Assembly: GCF_000295095.1 (NCBI RefSeq)
Contig: NZ_JH806633.1
Span: 299,025 to 363,024 of the forward strand
Reading direction: 5' to 3'
DNA: 64,000 nucleotides
DNA from: Actinomyces timonensis DSM 23838
GTDB taxonomy: Bacteria; Actinomycetota; Actinomycetes; Actinomycetales; Actinomycetaceae
Positions 35,949-45,416 of this stretch are shown here, piece by piece. Position 1 is the stretch's first letter. Each line of letters opens with the position of its first letter. The translations under genes were made by a program, and so were the position numbers. The notes under the pieces are model-generated. The model was not told where the DNA came from and made no database searches. It worked only from the letters and a program-made list of their open reading frames with translations.

Positions 35949-37267
35949 GGCAGCTTGTGGTTCTTCTCGGCGGGTCCAGCATTGCTCGACTCATCCAGAC
36001 CGACGGCGGCCAGCATCGCCTCAGCTATGACCTGGCGGCAGTCGGTGAACCCCTGTCGGTCGCGCTTCCCCTGCAACCCGAGGCGCACCACCACAGCCGA
36101 GTCGACCCCTTCCTCGAGGGACTGCTGCCGGACAACGCCGCTGTCCGGGAGGCGCTGGCGCGGCGCTTCAGCGTTTCTCCCCGCAACCCCTTCGCGCTCC
36201 TGGAGCACATCGGCCACGACTGCGCAGGCGCCGTCCAATTCGCGCGCGAGGAAGAGGCAGGCGACCTGCTGGCGCGGCGCGGAGCCCTCCAGCCGATCTC
36301 CGACGAGGCCGTGGGCAAGCGCCTGGCCGCGCTCGCGGAGGATCGCGCCGCCTCCTGGATCGCCCCCGCCGAGGGTTGGTCCCTGGCGGGCGCCCAGGCG
36401 AAGATCGCCCTGCGGCGCGTGGACGGCGCCTGGTACGAGGCCCGCGGCGCCGAGCCGACGACCCACATCCTCAAACCAGGGATCTCCGGGATGCGCGAGC
36501 AGGCCCTGTGCGAGCACCTCTGCCTGGGCGCCGCCCGCGAGGCCGGGATCCCCGCCGCGCGGACCAGCTATGAGCGCCTCGGCGCCACTGAGGCCCTCGT
36601 CATCGAGCGCTACGACCGGCAGATGGCCGACGGTGGCCGCTTGGCGACCCGCCTCCACCAGGAGGACCTCTGCCAGGCCACGGGCACCTACCCGCACCGC
36701 AAGTACGAGTCCAACGGAGGGCCCTCCGCGCTGGACGTCATCACCCTCCTGTCCCGCTGGGCCACGGACGACGGCGCCTCTATCCGGCGCTTCGTCGACG
36801 CCCTCATCCTCAACGTCCTCCTCGGCGCCCCCGACGCACACGCCAAGAACTACTCGATCCTCCACTCCGGCCGGCACCGCGTCCTCGCGCCACTCTACGA
36901 CCTCGCCTCCGGCCTGCCCTACCGGCGAGGCGGCCTCGTCTCCTCCTCAGGGATCGGCCAGCCCGACGACACCCCGTGGCGCACCGTCGCCATGAGCATC
37001 GGCGGCACGCGGGACCTCGCCGCCATCGGGGCGTCCCGCTGGGAGCGGTTCGCCGCAGAGGCGCGCCTGCCCGGCCGGGCCCGCATGGACGGAGGCGCCG
37101 TCGTCGACCGGATGCGCGTGCTGGCCGCCCTGCTGCCCGACGCCCTGGCCACCGTCATCGAGCGCGAGCGGCGCGAGAACCCGGGACTCTACACGGGCAA
37201 GGAGATTCCCTCCAGGCTGCTCGACGCCGTCGCCGTTCGCTGCGCCGAGGCCGCCGCGCGCCCTTGA
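35945..37267 (+). CDS. hipA: HipA-type serine/threonine kinase toxin
   Basis: A 440-residue HipA-family kinase; in E. coli HipA phosphorylates glutamyl-tRNA synthetase and causes growth arrest. The Gly-rich phosphate loop with the autophosphorylated Ser appears as GWSLAGAQAKIAL. The substrate segment ATRLHQEDLCQATG is present, the catalytic Asp lies in GAPDAHAKNYSIL, and the metal-binding Asp in PLYDLASGLPY. All key residues appear intact, so it should be active. The N-terminal DUF/HipA_N part (EPLSVALPLQPEAHHHSRVD) is normal. It is co-translated with hipB and ends 1 nt before a palindromic repeat that may terminate it. Confidence 0.93.
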   Translation: MRQLVVLLGGSSIARLIQTDGGQHRLSYDLAAVGEPLSVALPLQPEAHHHSRVDPFLEGLLPDNAAVREALARRFSVSPRNPFALLEHIGHDCAGAVQFAREEEAGDLLARRGALQPISDEAVGKRLAALAEDRAASWIAPAEGWSLAGAQAKIALRRVDGAWYEARGAEPTTHILKPGISGMREQALCEHLCLGAAREAGIPAARTSYERLGATEALVIERYDRQMADGGRLATRLHQEDLCQATGTYPHRKYESNGGPSALDVITLLSRWATDDGASIRRFVDALILNVLLGAPDAHAKNYSILHSGRHRVLAPLYDLASGLPYRRGGLVSSSGIGQPDDTPWRTVAMSIGGTRDLAAIGASRWERFAAEARLPGRARMDGGAVVDRMRVLAALLPDALATVIERERRENPGLYTGKEIPSRLLDAVAVRCAEAAARP

Positions 37268-37268
37268 C

Positions 37269-37342
37269 CTCGCCGAGATCGTCACTTTGGCGCCGACTTC
37301 GTACCCTTACCCACCGAAGTCGGCATCAAAGTGACGAAGTCG
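37269..37342. repeat. Palindromic dispersed repeat, copy 1
   Basis: A ~74-bp element begins right after the hipA stop. Arms GTCACTTTGG/CCGACTTCG and CGAAGTCGG/CAAAGTGAC fold on each other around TACCCTTACCCAC. On the minus strand it is nearly identical to the element at 59315-59383 and similar to 61592-61664. It may double as the hipA terminator. Confidence 0.8.
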
Positions 37343-37495
37343 AGGGATAGCGCGGGGCGTCGGCCACAGTTCGGGGCCGGGCGGCGGGCGCCGTCGTCGG
37401 CCGGGCGCGGGGCGTGGAAGACTGACCCCTAGTCGGATGGGCCTGCCCAGGGCCTGTCAGCGAACCCGTCGAACCAGAACCTCGGAAGAGCCCAC

Positions 37496-39376
37496 GTGTC
37501 ACCGATCCTCACGCCCGAGCAGGCCGCCGCCGTTACCCCGGCCGCGACCGATCCCGCGCTGATCAGGAACTTCTCCATCATCGCCCATATCGACCACGGC
37601 AAGTCCACCCTGGCCGACCGCATGCTCCAGGCCACCGGCGTCGTCGCCCCCCGCGACATGCGCGCCCAGTACCTCGACCGCATGGACATCGAGCGCGAGC
37701 GCGGCATCACCATCAAATCCCAGGCCGTGCGCATGCCCTGGGGCGTCGCCGGCCCCGACGGCGCCATCCGCCCCTACGCCCTCAACATGATCGACACCCC
37801 CGGGCACGTCGACTTCTCCTACGAGGTCAACCGCTCCCTTGCCGCCTGCGAGGGCGCGGTCCTCCTCGTCGACGCCGCCCAGGGCATCCAGGCCCAGACC
37901 CTCGCCAACCTCTACATGGCCATCGAGGGGGACCTGGCGATCATCCCCGTGCTCAACAAGATCGACCTGCCCGCCGCCGAGCCCGAGCGCCACGCCGACG
38001 AGATCGCCTCCCTCATCGGCTGCGAGCCCGGCGACATCCTCAAGGTCTCCGGCAAGACCGGCGCCGGCGTGCCCGAGCTGCTCGACCGGATCGTCGATGC
38101 CGTCCCCGCCCCCGTGGGCGACCCGACCGGCCCCACGCGCGCCATGATCTTCGACTCCGTGTACGACACCTACCGGGGCGTCGTCACCTATGTGCGCGTC
38201 GTCGACGGCGCCCTCAAGCCGCGCGAGCGCATCGAGATGCTCTCCACCACCGCCGTCCACGACCTGCTCGAGATCGGCGTCATCAGCCCCGAGCCCACCC
38301 CGACGGCGGGCCTGGGCGCGGGTGAGGTCGGCTACCTCATCACCGGGGTGAAGGACGTGCGCCAGTCGAAGGTCGGCGACACCGTCACCTCCGCGGCCTC
38401 GCCTGCCACTGAGGCCCTGGCCGGCTACCAGGAGCCCAAGCCCATGGTCTTCTCCGGCCTGTTCCCCGTGGACGGCTCGGACTTCCCCGTGCTGCGCGAC
38501 GCCCTGGACAAGCTCAAGCTCAACGACGCCGCCCTCACCTACGAGCCCGAGACCTCCGTGGCGCTCGGCTTCGGCTTCCGCTGTGGCTACCTCGGCCTGC
38601 TGCACCTGGAGATCATCCGGGAGCGCCTGGAGCGCGAGTTCAACCTCGACATCATCTCCACCGCCCCCTCCGTGGTCTACCAGGTCACCACCGAGGACCG
38701 CGCCGTCCACACCGTCACCAACCCCTCGGAGTTCCCCGAGGGCAAGATCCTCGACGTCCAGGAGCCCGTCGTCCGCGCGACCATCCTGACGCCCAGTGAG
38801 TTCGTCGGCACCGTCATGGAGCTGTGCCAGTCGCGGCGCGGCACCATGCAGGGCATGGACTACCTGTCCGAGACGCGCGTGGAGATGCACTACGTGCTGC
38901 CCCTGGCGGAGATCGTCTTCGACTTCTTCGACGCCCTGAAGTCCCGCACCCGCGGCTATGCCTCCCTCGACTATGAGATGGACGGGGAGCAGTCCGCGGA
39001 CCTGGTCAAGGTGGACATCCTCCTCAACGGGGACAAGGTGGACGCCTTCAGCGCCATCGTCCACAAGGACGCCGCCTACTCCTACGGCCTCAAGCTGACC
39101 AAGCGCCTCAAGGAGCTCATCCCGCGCCAGCAGTTCGAGGTGCCCGTGCAGGCGGCCATCGGCTCGCGGATCATCGCCCGCGAGACCATCCGCGCCCTGC
39201 GCAAGGACATGCTCGCCAAGTGCTACGGCGGCGACATCTCCCGCAAGCGCAAGCTCCTGGAGAAGCAGAAGGAGGGCAAGAAGCGGATGAAGGCGATCAG
39301 CAGCGTCGACGTCCCGCAGGAGGCCTTCATCGCGGCGCTCGGCGCGGACAACCCCACCGGCAAGGACAGCAAGTAG
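37496..39376 (+). CDS. lepA: Elongation factor 4 (LepA)
   Basis: A 626-residue translational GTPase that acts on the ribosome, associated with initiation and back-translocation. G1 is AHIDHGKST, the switch region is [15 protein letters not shown]3 is DTPGHVD and G4 is NKIDLP. The LepA-specific C-terminal domain ends in [20 protein letters not shown]. The GTG start has a ribosome site (CGGAAGAG). Length is standard (about 600-630). In many actinobacteria lepA follows rpsT; here the MazF-like gene, a secreted protein, the trp operon and hipBA lie between them. Confidence 0.97.
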   Translation: MSPILTPEQAAAVTPAATDPALIRNFSIIAHIDHGKSTLADRMLQATGVVAPRDMRAQYLDRMDIERERGITIKSQAVRMPWGVAGPDGAIRPYALNMIDTPGHVDFSYEVNRSLAACEGAVLLVDAAQGIQAQTLANLYMAIEGDLAIIPVLNKIDLPAAEPERHADEIASLIGCEPGDILKVSGKTGAGVPELLDRIVDAVPAPVGDPTGPTRAMIFDSVYDTYRGVVTYVRVVDGALKPRERIEMLSTTAVHDLLEIGVISPEPTPTAGLGAGEVGYLITGVKDVRQSKVGDTVTSAASPATEALAGYQEPKPMVFSGLFPVDGSDFPVLRDALDKLKLNDAALTYEPETSVALGFGFRCGYLGLLHLEIIRERLEREFNLDIISTAPSVVYQVTTEDRAVHTVTNPSEFPEGKILDVQEPVVRATILTPSEFVGTVMELCQSRRGTMQGMDYLSETRVEMHYVLPLAEIVFDFFDALKSRTRGYASLDYEMDGEQSADLVKVDILLNGDKVDAFSAIVHKDAAYSYGLKLTKRLKELIPRQQFEVPVQAAIGSRIIARETIRALRKDMLAKCYGGDISRKRKLLEKQKEGKKRMKAISSVDVPQEAFIAALGADNPTGKDSK

Positions 39377-39449
39377 GAAGAATCTCAAGAAGTGTCGCAA
39401 GGCGGCCCGGCCCGATCGGGAGCCTGGCCGCGCGAGGCAGGAGGATGTC

Positions 39450-40271
39450 ATGAGGCACGACGGCGCTGATCTGGTTCTCACCCGCAGGCTCGCCCGGGTG
39501 CTGGGCGAGCCCCACGCGGGGGCCGACGGGCGCCACCGCGACGAGCCCTCGCCCTTCACCGACGGCGACCTCGTGGGCGCCGTGAGCGCCGTGTGCGTCG
39601 TCGAGCGCCTGCGCCCCGACTGCGGCGAGCCCGGCGTCTCCGCGATCCACAAGGCGGCCGTCGAGGGACCCGCGGCGGTCAACAGCCTGGGCCTCCTGGG
39701 CGACCAGCAGGCCGACCGCGCCCACCACGGCGGCCTCGACAAGGCCCTCTACGTCATGGACGCCGCCGAGGCCCGGCACTGGGCCGGCGTTCTCGCCCCC
39801 GAGCGGGAACTCGCCGCCGGGAACCTGGGGGAGAACATGCTCATCGAGCCGAGTGCCTCGGGTGGCGTCGACGACGTCGAGATCGGCGCGGTCCTGTCCA
39901 TCGGCCCCGCGGGGGGCGCGGGGGAGCCGGCCGAGGAGGGCCGCGGCATCCTCGTGCGGGTCACCGGCGTGCGCAACCCCTGCCCCACCTTCGCTCGCGG
40001 CCTGGGGCGCGGCGACTGGGTGGAGGTCTTCTCCGAGCGCGCCCGCGTGGGCGTCTACCTCTCCGTGCTGCGCGATGGGAGCGTGGCCGCGGGCGACGAG
40101 GTCCGTCTCGTCTCCAATCCTGGCCACCGCGTCACCTGCCACCGCTGGTTCGCCCACCACGACCCGCGCGACGCCCAGGCCATGCTCGCCTCCGAGGCCT
40201 TCGGGAACCTCCGGCTGGCCGCCTTCACGCGAAAGTACGTCACGGCCGCCGCCGACGAGCAGGTCGGCTGA
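39450..40271 (+). CDS. MOSC-domain protein
   Basis: A 273-residue protein with a MOSC (molybdenum cofactor sulfurase C-terminal) domain, similar to YiiM. The conserved Cys that would bind sulfur or molybdenum lies in GVRNPCPTFARGLG, and LGLLGDQQADRAHHGGLDKA and LAAGNLGENMLIE are family motifs. Such proteins handle sulfur transfer or Moco-linked detoxification, though a role is not established here. A strong ribosome site (AGGAGGA) precedes the ATG. It is followed after 24 bp by trmB and is probably part of the same run of genes. Confidence 0.9.
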   Translation: MRHDGADLVLTRRLARVLGEPHAGADGRHRDEPSPFTDGDLVGAVSAVCVVERLRPDCGEPGVSAIHKAAVEGPAAVNSLGLLGDQQADRAHHGGLDKALYVMDAAEARHWAGVLAPERELAAGNLGENMLIEPSASGGVDDVEIGAVLSIGPAGGAGEPAEEGRGILVRVTGVRNPCPTFARGLGRGDWVEVFSERARVGVYLSVLRDGSVAAGDEVRLVSNPGHRVTCHRWFAHHDPRDAQAMLASEAFGNLRLAAFTRKYVTAAADEQVG

Positions 40272-40295
40272 CGGGCAGGCCGAGGGAAGAAGCCC

Positions 40296-41252
40296 ATGCA
40301 GAAGCACCCACCGCGCTCTCACGCGATCCATTCGCGCGTGCGCTCCTACTCCCGTGCCGGCGGGCGCCTGAGCGAGAGCCAGGCCGAGGCCTTGGCCGCC
40401 CTGGCCCCCCGCTATGTGGCCGAGGTGCCGCGCCGCGACGCCGTGCGCACCGTGGCGCCTGGTTTCCACCTCGACCCGGAGGCCCTCTTCGGCCACCAGG
40501 GCGCCGGGCGTCCCCTCATCATCGAGATCGGCTCGGGCTCGGGGGAGGCCATCCTCGCCCACGCGGCCGCCCACCCGGGCGTCGACCACCTCGCCATCGA
40601 GGTCTGGGAGACCGCCATTGCCCGGCTCGTCACCTCGATCCACCGCCAGGGCCTGCACAACGTGCGCGTTGTTCCCGCCGACGGCGCCGAGCTGCTGGCC
40701 ACCGCCCTGCCCGTGGGCTGCGCGAGCGAGGTGTGGGTCTTCTTCCCCGACCCGTGGCGCAAGGCCCGCCACCGCAAGCGCCGCCTGGTGTCCGCCGCCT
40801 TCGCCGACTCGGTGGCCCGCGTGCTGCGCCCCGGCGGCGTGTGGCGCTTGGCCACGGACTGGGCGGACTACGCCTGGCAGATGCGCGACGTCCTCGAGGA
40901 CGCCTCCGCCCTGCCCGAGGGCATCGAGGCCGACTCCACCGGCCCCTACTTCCGCTACGACGACGCCGGCGCGCGCCCCGACCTGGGCGCCGAGACCGCC
41001 GTCGCCGGGGATCCGGGCAACGGGATCGACCCGGGCTCGCCGTCGGGCGCGCGCGGCGGATGGTCGGAGCGCTTCGCCGGGCGCGTCATGACCCGCTTCG
41101 AGCAGCGCGGCATCGACGAGGGCCGCACGATCCGCGACCTGACGGCGGTGCGCACCGAGGAGCAGTGGGTTCCGGTCGCCCGCCCCACGGCGCTTGAGCG
41201 CCTGGACCGCGGCGCCCCGGGCCTGGGTGCACCCGCGGATCTGATGGGCTGA
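40296..41252 (+). CDS. trmB: tRNA (guanine-46-N7)-methyltransferase
   Basis: A 318-residue SAM-dependent methyltransferase that makes m7G46 in the variable loop of tRNAs. The SAM site is IIEIGSGSGEAILAHAAAHP, followed by LAIEVWETAIARL. The TrmB signature VWVFFPDPWRKARHRKRRLV and the C-terminal LATDWADYAWQM are clear. It is longer than E. coli TrmB because of N-terminal and internal extensions. It lies close to the MOSC and MFS genes. Confidence 0.95.
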   Translation: MQKHPPRSHAIHSRVRSYSRAGGRLSESQAEALAALAPRYVAEVPRRDAVRTVAPGFHLDPEALFGHQGAGRPLIIEIGSGSGEAILAHAAAHPGVDHLAIEVWETAIARLVTSIHRQGLHNVRVVPADGAELLATALPVGCASEVWVFFPDPWRKARHRKRRLVSAAFADSVARVLRPGGVWRLATDWADYAWQMRDVLEDASALPEGIEADSTGPYFRYDDAGARPDLGAETAVAGDPGNGIDPGSPSGARGGWSERFAGRVMTRFEQRGIDEGRTIRDLTAVRTEEQWVPVARPTALERLDRGAPGLGAPADLMG

Positions 41253-41259
41253 GCCGCGG

Positions 41260-42573
41260 ATGGCTAGAACGCGCCTGCCCAGGCGGTCATGGCTTGCCGT
41301 GATCATCCTCGGCTTCCTCGGGTTCTGCTCGGTCCTGCGTGTGCCCGTGGCCGTCATCCCGCCGCTGCTGCCGCGCCTGGGGGATGACCTGGGCTTGTCC
41401 GAGGCGGCGCGCGGGGCGCTCACCAGTGTGCCGGTGCTCTGCTTCGGCCTGCTTACCCCCGCGGCCTCCGCCGTCGTGCGGCGCATGGGGGTCAACACCT
41501 CCGGCCTGGTGATGATGGCGGTGATCGTCGTCGGCGCGGTGGCGCGCTCGACGGGCGGGGCTGTGGGCGCCTTCTCCGGGATGATCATCATCGGGGCGGG
41601 ACTGACGATCGGGAACCTCGTGGCGCCCATGGTCATCGGCCGCGACTTCTGGCACCGCGCCTCCCTCATGACCGGCATGTACTCGGCCATGTGCAACGTG
41701 CTCGTGACGGCGGCGACCGCCCTCGCGGTGCCGGTGGCGGCCGTGCTGGGCTGGCGCGGCTCCGCCCTGGCGTGGACGGCGGTCCCCGTGCTGCTCGCCG
41801 CTGCCGCCTGGTGGTGGGTCTACCCTCCCGGCGCGACGGCGCCGCGCGAGAGCCTGCGCCAGCGCTCAGGCATGAGCACCTGGGTGGTGGAGCGCTCCCT
41901 GACCTCCGGGAGCGACGAGGCCACGGAGGTCAGGCCCGCGCCGTCGGCCCGGCCGGTGTGGCGCCGCCCGCTCACCTGGGTGATGGCGGGGGCCTTCACC
42001 GGGCACGTCCTCTCCTTCTACGCGATCTCCGGCTGGCTGCCGACCGCCCTCAAGGACGCCGCGGGGATGAGCGAGTCCGGGGCGGGCTTGGCCTCCTCGG
42101 TGTTCGCGCTGACGGGGATCGTGGGGCCGATGCTCGTGCCACTCATGCTCGAGGGCCTGGGGTGGTCGGGGGCCCGGGTGCTCGGAGTGCTGAGCGCCTG
42201 CTGGTTGGCCCTGCCCGTGGCGATGATCGTGGAGCCGACCGCCTGGCTCGTGCCCTGCGTCTTCTCCGGGATCGCGCAGGGGGCCTTCTTCGCCGCCCTG
42301 TTCACCCTGGTCATCCAGCGCGCGGAGTCCATGGATGAGAACCGGCGCACCACGGCCCTCATCCAGACCGTGGGCTACTGCGTGGCGGCGGCGGGCCCGA
42401 TCGTCATGGGCTGGGTCCACCAGGCGAGCGGCGGCTGGGAGGCCCCCTTCGCCTTCGTGACCGCCGTCCTCGTGCTCATGACGGTCTGCGGGCAGATCAT
42501 GGCCCGCTGGCCCTCGGGCGCGGGTGCTCGCAGGGCGCTGCCGGCGGGTCTCGCGGGGGAGAAGGCCGTATGA
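41260..42573 (+). CDS. MFS transporter, CynX/NimT-like
   Basis: A 437-residue major facilitator with about twelve hydrophobic segments. The N-terminal FLGFCSVLRVPVAVIPPLLP and LGDDLGLSEAARGALTSVPV patterns match the cyanate/nitroimidazole (CynX/NimT) branch. A charged loop near residues 205-230 divides the two six-helix halves. Substrate is unknown. The start lies 7 bp after trmB, and the stop overlaps hemW as ATGA, so it is coupled with hemW; this may be chance packing rather than a shared function. Confidence 0.88.
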   Translation: MARTRLPRRSWLAVIILGFLGFCSVLRVPVAVIPPLLPRLGDDLGLSEAARGALTSVPVLCFGLLTPAASAVVRRMGVNTSGLVMMAVIVVGAVARSTGGAVGAFSGMIIIGAGLTIGNLVAPMVIGRDFWHRASLMTGMYSAMCNVLVTAATALAVPVAAVLGWRGSALAWTAVPVLLAAAAWWWVYPPGATAPRESLRQRSGMSTWVVERSLTSGSDEATEVRPAPSARPVWRRPLTWVMAGAFTGHVLSFYAISGWLPTALKDAAGMSESGAGLASSVFALTGIVGPMLVPLMLEGLGWSGARVLGVLSACWLALPVAMIVEPTAWLVPCVFSGIAQGAFFAALFTLVIQRAESMDENRRTTALIQTVGYCVAAAGPIVMGWVHQASGGWEAPFAFVTAVLVLMTVCGQIMARWPSGAGARRALPAGLAGEKAV

Positions 42574-43883
42574 GCCCCGCCCAGCCCCAGGGAGTGCCCC
42601 TCGTGGGTGGCCTGCCGAAGCAGGTGGGCGCGCCGCCGCCGGGAGCCGGGCGCGGCGCGGAGGACGCGGGAAGCACCGCCCGCCCGTTCTCCGTCTACCT
42701 CCACGTGCCCTACTGCCGGGTGCGCTGCGGCTACTGCGACTTCAACACCTACACGAACCTCGACATGGGCGAGGGCGCCTCCGCCGCCGACTACGTGAGC
42801 ACCCTGGCCGCGGAGCTGCGCGCCGCCCGCGCCGCGATGGACGACGCCGGACTCCCGGCGCGCGAGGCCGCCACGGTCTTCGTCGGCGGCGGCACTCCGA
42901 CGATGCTCCCGCCCTCGGACCTGGCGGCGATGATCGGCCTCGTCAGGGAGGTCTTCGGGCTTGTCGAGGGCGCGGAGGTGACCACGGAGGCCAACCCGGA
43001 CTCCGTTGATGAGGCGGGCCTGGCGGCGCTGGCCGAGGGCGGCTTCACCCGGGTGTCCTTCGGGATGCAGTCGGCGGTGCCCCATGTGCTGAGAGTCCTC
43101 GACCGCACGCATGAGCCGGCTCGCGTGCCGCGGGTGGTCGACTGGGCTCGGCGCGCGGGGCTCAGCACGAGCCTCGACCTCATCTACGGCGCGCCGGGGG
43201 AGTCCCTGGAGGACTGGGAGCACTCCCTCGAGGCCGCCGTGGAGATCAGCCCGGACCATCTGAGCGCCTACGGCCTCGTCATCGAGGAGGGCACGCGCAT
43301 GTGGGCCCAGGTGCGGCGCGGCGAGCTGCCCATGCCCAGCGACGACGACGAGGCCGCCAAGTACGAGCTGGCCGACCGCCTCCTAACCGACGCCGGCTAC
43401 GAGTGGTACGAGATCTCCAACTGGGCGCGGCCCAGCCACGAGTGCCAGCACAACCGCGCCTACTGGCAGGACTGGGACTGGTGGGGCGCTGGCCCCGGCG
43501 CGCACAGCCACCTGGGGGACGTGCGGCTGTGGAACACCAAGCACCCCCTGGCCTGGGCGGCGCAGGCCCTCGACAGCAGGCTCCCGGTCGCCGGCCACGA
43601 GGTGATCGACGCCGAGTCCCGGCTCCTGGAGCGGGTGATGCTGGGCATCCGCCTGCGCGAGGGCATCGCACTGGCCGAGCTGGGGGAGCCGGGCGAGGGC
43701 GACGACGGCGTGCCTGGCTCGAGCCCTGGCCGGACGCCGAGGCGGCTCGTGCCCGTGGTGGGCCGGCTCGTGGCCGATGGCCTGCTCGACGGCGCCGCCG
43801 CCCTGCGCGGGCGCGCCATCCTCACCCTGCGCGGCCGCCTCATGGCCGACACCGTCACCCGCGCGCTCGCCGGCATCGACTGA
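42570..43883 (+). CDS. hemW: Radical SAM heme chaperone HemW
   Basis: A 437-residue radical SAM protein of the HemN/HemW family. The iron-sulfur cluster ligands lie in CRVRCGYCDF, following VYLHVPY. TTEANPDSVDEAGLAALAEG and RVSFGMQSAVPHVLRVLDRT are further family motifs. HemW proteins bind heme and deliver it to targets, rather than acting as coproporphyrinogen dehydrogenases. Its usual place between lepA and hrcA is conserved. Ferrochelatase (hemH) lies 400 bp downstream, so heme functions cluster here. The ATG overlaps the MFS gene stop. Confidence 0.93.
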   Translation: MSPAQPQGVPLVGGLPKQVGAPPPGAGRGAEDAGSTARPFSVYLHVPYCRVRCGYCDFNTYTNLDMGEGASAADYVSTLAAELRAARAAMDDAGLPAREAATVFVGGGTPTMLPPSDLAAMIGLVREVFGLVEGAEVTTEANPDSVDEAGLAALAEGGFTRVSFGMQSAVPHVLRVLDRTHEPARVPRVVDWARRAGLSTSLDLIYGAPGESLEDWEHSLEAAVEISPDHLSAYGLVIEEGTRMWAQVRRGELPMPSDDDEAAKYELADRLLTDAGYEWYEISNWARPSHECQHNRAYWQDWDWWGAGPGAHSHLGDVRLWNTKHPLAWAAQALDSRLPVAGHEVIDAESRLLERVMLGIRLREGIALAELGEPGEGDDGVPGSSPGRTPRRLVPVVGRLVADGLLDGAAALRGRAILTLRGRLMADTVTRALAGID

Positions 43884-43927
43884 CGCGAGCGGCGGGTAGG
43901 CGATTTTACGCCGCACTGAGGCGGCGA

Positions 43928-43963
43928 TATATTCCTGTTTTCTGGACGCAGGATGCCTGCGTC
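43928..43963 (+). promoter_or_regulatory. TATATT box and hairpin before small membrane gene
   Basis: TATATT at 43928-43933 is followed by a perfect 8-bp hairpin GACGCAGG-ATG-CCTGCGTC at 43945-43963, within the leader of the small membrane gene. Confidence 0.45.
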
Positions 43964-43987
43964 TGGGGTGATGAAGGAGTTCTTGTC

Positions 43988-44197
43988 GTGATTTGGTTCA
44001 AACGCATCGTTGGAATCCTGATGCTTCTCGGTCTGCTGGGCAGCCTCAGCTCCGGTGCGGTCCCCTCCGCCGGAGGCACGGCCTACGTCGTTGGCGTCAT
44101 CATTGGGCGGCTGCTCGCATTGTGCGGGGCGATCCTGCTGCTCGTGAGCGCGCAGCGCGATGCCCGGCGCAGCCGCGAGGAGAAGGGCCAGCAGTAA
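43988..44197 (+). CDS. Small two-span membrane protein
   Basis: A 69-residue protein starting VIWFKRIVGILMLLGLLG with two hydrophobic helices (about residues 5-20 and 33-55) and a basic, hydrophilic C-terminus (RDARRSREEKGQQ). The GTG start has a good ribosome site, AAGGAG, 8 nt upstream. It has its own candidate promoter and lies between hemW and hemH. No family is recognised; its position could suggest a link to heme or envelope stress, but that is a guess. Confidence 0.65.
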   Translation: MIWFKRIVGILMLLGLLGSLSSGAVPSAGGTAYVVGVIIGRLLALCGAILLLVSAQRDARRSREEKGQQ

Positions 44198-44249
44198 CGA
44201 CGCTTTCCCGCGCCGCGCGCTTGTGTCGGTTCCCCCGGCCGCGATCGGA

Positions 44250-44255
44250 TAATCT
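44250..44255 (+). promoter_or_regulatory. hemH -10 box
   Basis: TAATCT lies 30 nt before the hemH ATG, a good -10 match with a short leader. Confidence 0.4.
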
Positions 44256-44285
44256 CGTGGAAGCGACGAATCGCGTCGCGCCATC

Positions 44286-45350
44286 ATGAAAACGCCCGCC
44301 CACGCCGTCGAGGACCCCGTGACCCCCGCACCTCCCCGCCCAGACTCCCGCCCAGCGCTCATCCTCGCCAACCTCGGCACACCGGAGTCGCCCACCGCCA
44401 AGCACGTGCGGCCCTTCCTGCGCGACTTCCTCACCGATCGCCGCGTCGTCGAGACCCACCCCGCCCTCTGGCGGCCCATCCTCGAGGGCATCGTTCTCAC
44501 GATCCGCCCAGCGCGCTCGGCCCGCAAGTACGCCACCATCTGGCGCCCCGGCCACGAGACCAGCCACTCCGGCTCCCCGCTCATGCACCACACCGAGCGC
44601 CAGGGCGAGCTCCTGGCGGCGGAGCTGGGCGACGCCGTCCAGGTGCGCATCGCCATGCGCTACGGCGAGCCCGCGCTCGGGCGGGTCATGGGCGAGCTCA
44701 TGGAGGCGGGCTGCCGCCGCATCGCCGTCCTGCCCGCCTACCCCCAGTACTCCGCCTCCAGCCAGGGCACCGTCATCGACGAGGCCGCCCGGTTCATCCT
44801 CGCCAGCCGCGACCAGCCCGAGTTGCGCACCATCCGATCCTTCCCGGACTCCCCGGCCTACATCGAGGCCCTCGCCACAGCCATCGAGAAGCACTGGGAG
44901 CGCCACGGCCGCCCCGACCCCGCGAGCGGCGGCCGCCTCCTGCTCTCCTTCCACTCCATCCCCCAGGCCATGCACGACGCCGGGGACCCCTACCGCTCCG
45001 AGTGCGAGCGCACCGCCGCCCTCCTCACCGCGCGCCTGGACGCCCCCGAGGGCCTCATCCGCACCACCTTCCAATCTGTCTTCGGCCCCGCGGCATGGAT
45101 CGGACCAGCCACCATCGACACCGTCGGCGAGCTCGGCGCGGCCGGCTGCCCGCGCGTCGACGTCATCTGCCCCGGCTTCATGGCGGACTGCCTGGAGACC
45201 CTGGAGGAGATCGACCAGCTCAACCGGCAGACCTTCACCGCCGCCGGGGGAGGGGACTTCCACTACATCCCCTGGGGCAATGACGAGCCCGCCTGCGTGG
45301 CCGCGCTGGCCGAGCAGGCGCGCGGCGCCCTGTCCGGATGGGTGGACTGA
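44286..45350 (+). CDS. hemH: Ferrochelatase, E. coli-like type
   Basis: A 354-residue enzyme that inserts iron into a porphyrin. It opens with ILANLGTPESPTAKHVRPFL and FLTDRRVVETHP. The catalytic His lies in LLLSFHSIPQAMHD and the Glu in CPGFMADCLETLEEIDQLN; TTFQSVFGPAAWIGP follows the pattern TFQSRFG of E. coli HemH. These features look like proteobacterial protoporphyrin ferrochelatase, whereas most actinobacteria use coproporphyrin ferrochelatase. Which porphyrin it uses cannot be told from sequence alone. The N-terminal ~20 residues are a variable extension, so a GTG at 44322 is an alternative start. Confidence 0.93.
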   Translation: MKTPAHAVEDPVTPAPPRPDSRPALILANLGTPESPTAKHVRPFLRDFLTDRRVVETHPALWRPILEGIVLTIRPARSARKYATIWRPGHETSHSGSPLMHHTERQGELLAAELGDAVQVRIAMRYGEPALGRVMGELMEAGCRRIAVLPAYPQYSASSQGTVIDEAARFILASRDQPELRTIRSFPDSPAYIEALATAIEKHWERHGRPDPASGGRLLLSFHSIPQAMHDAGDPYRSECERTAALLTARLDAPEGLIRTTFQSVFGPAAWIGPATIDTVGELGAAGCPRVDVICPGFMADCLETLEEIDQLNRQTFTAAGGGDFHYIPWGNDEPACVAALAEQARGALSGWVD

Positions 45351-45416
45351 AACCGGGCCGTTTCAGGCCGTCGGCTATGGTGGGAGGCGGACAACCCGAG
45401 AATCAGAGGAGACGTT

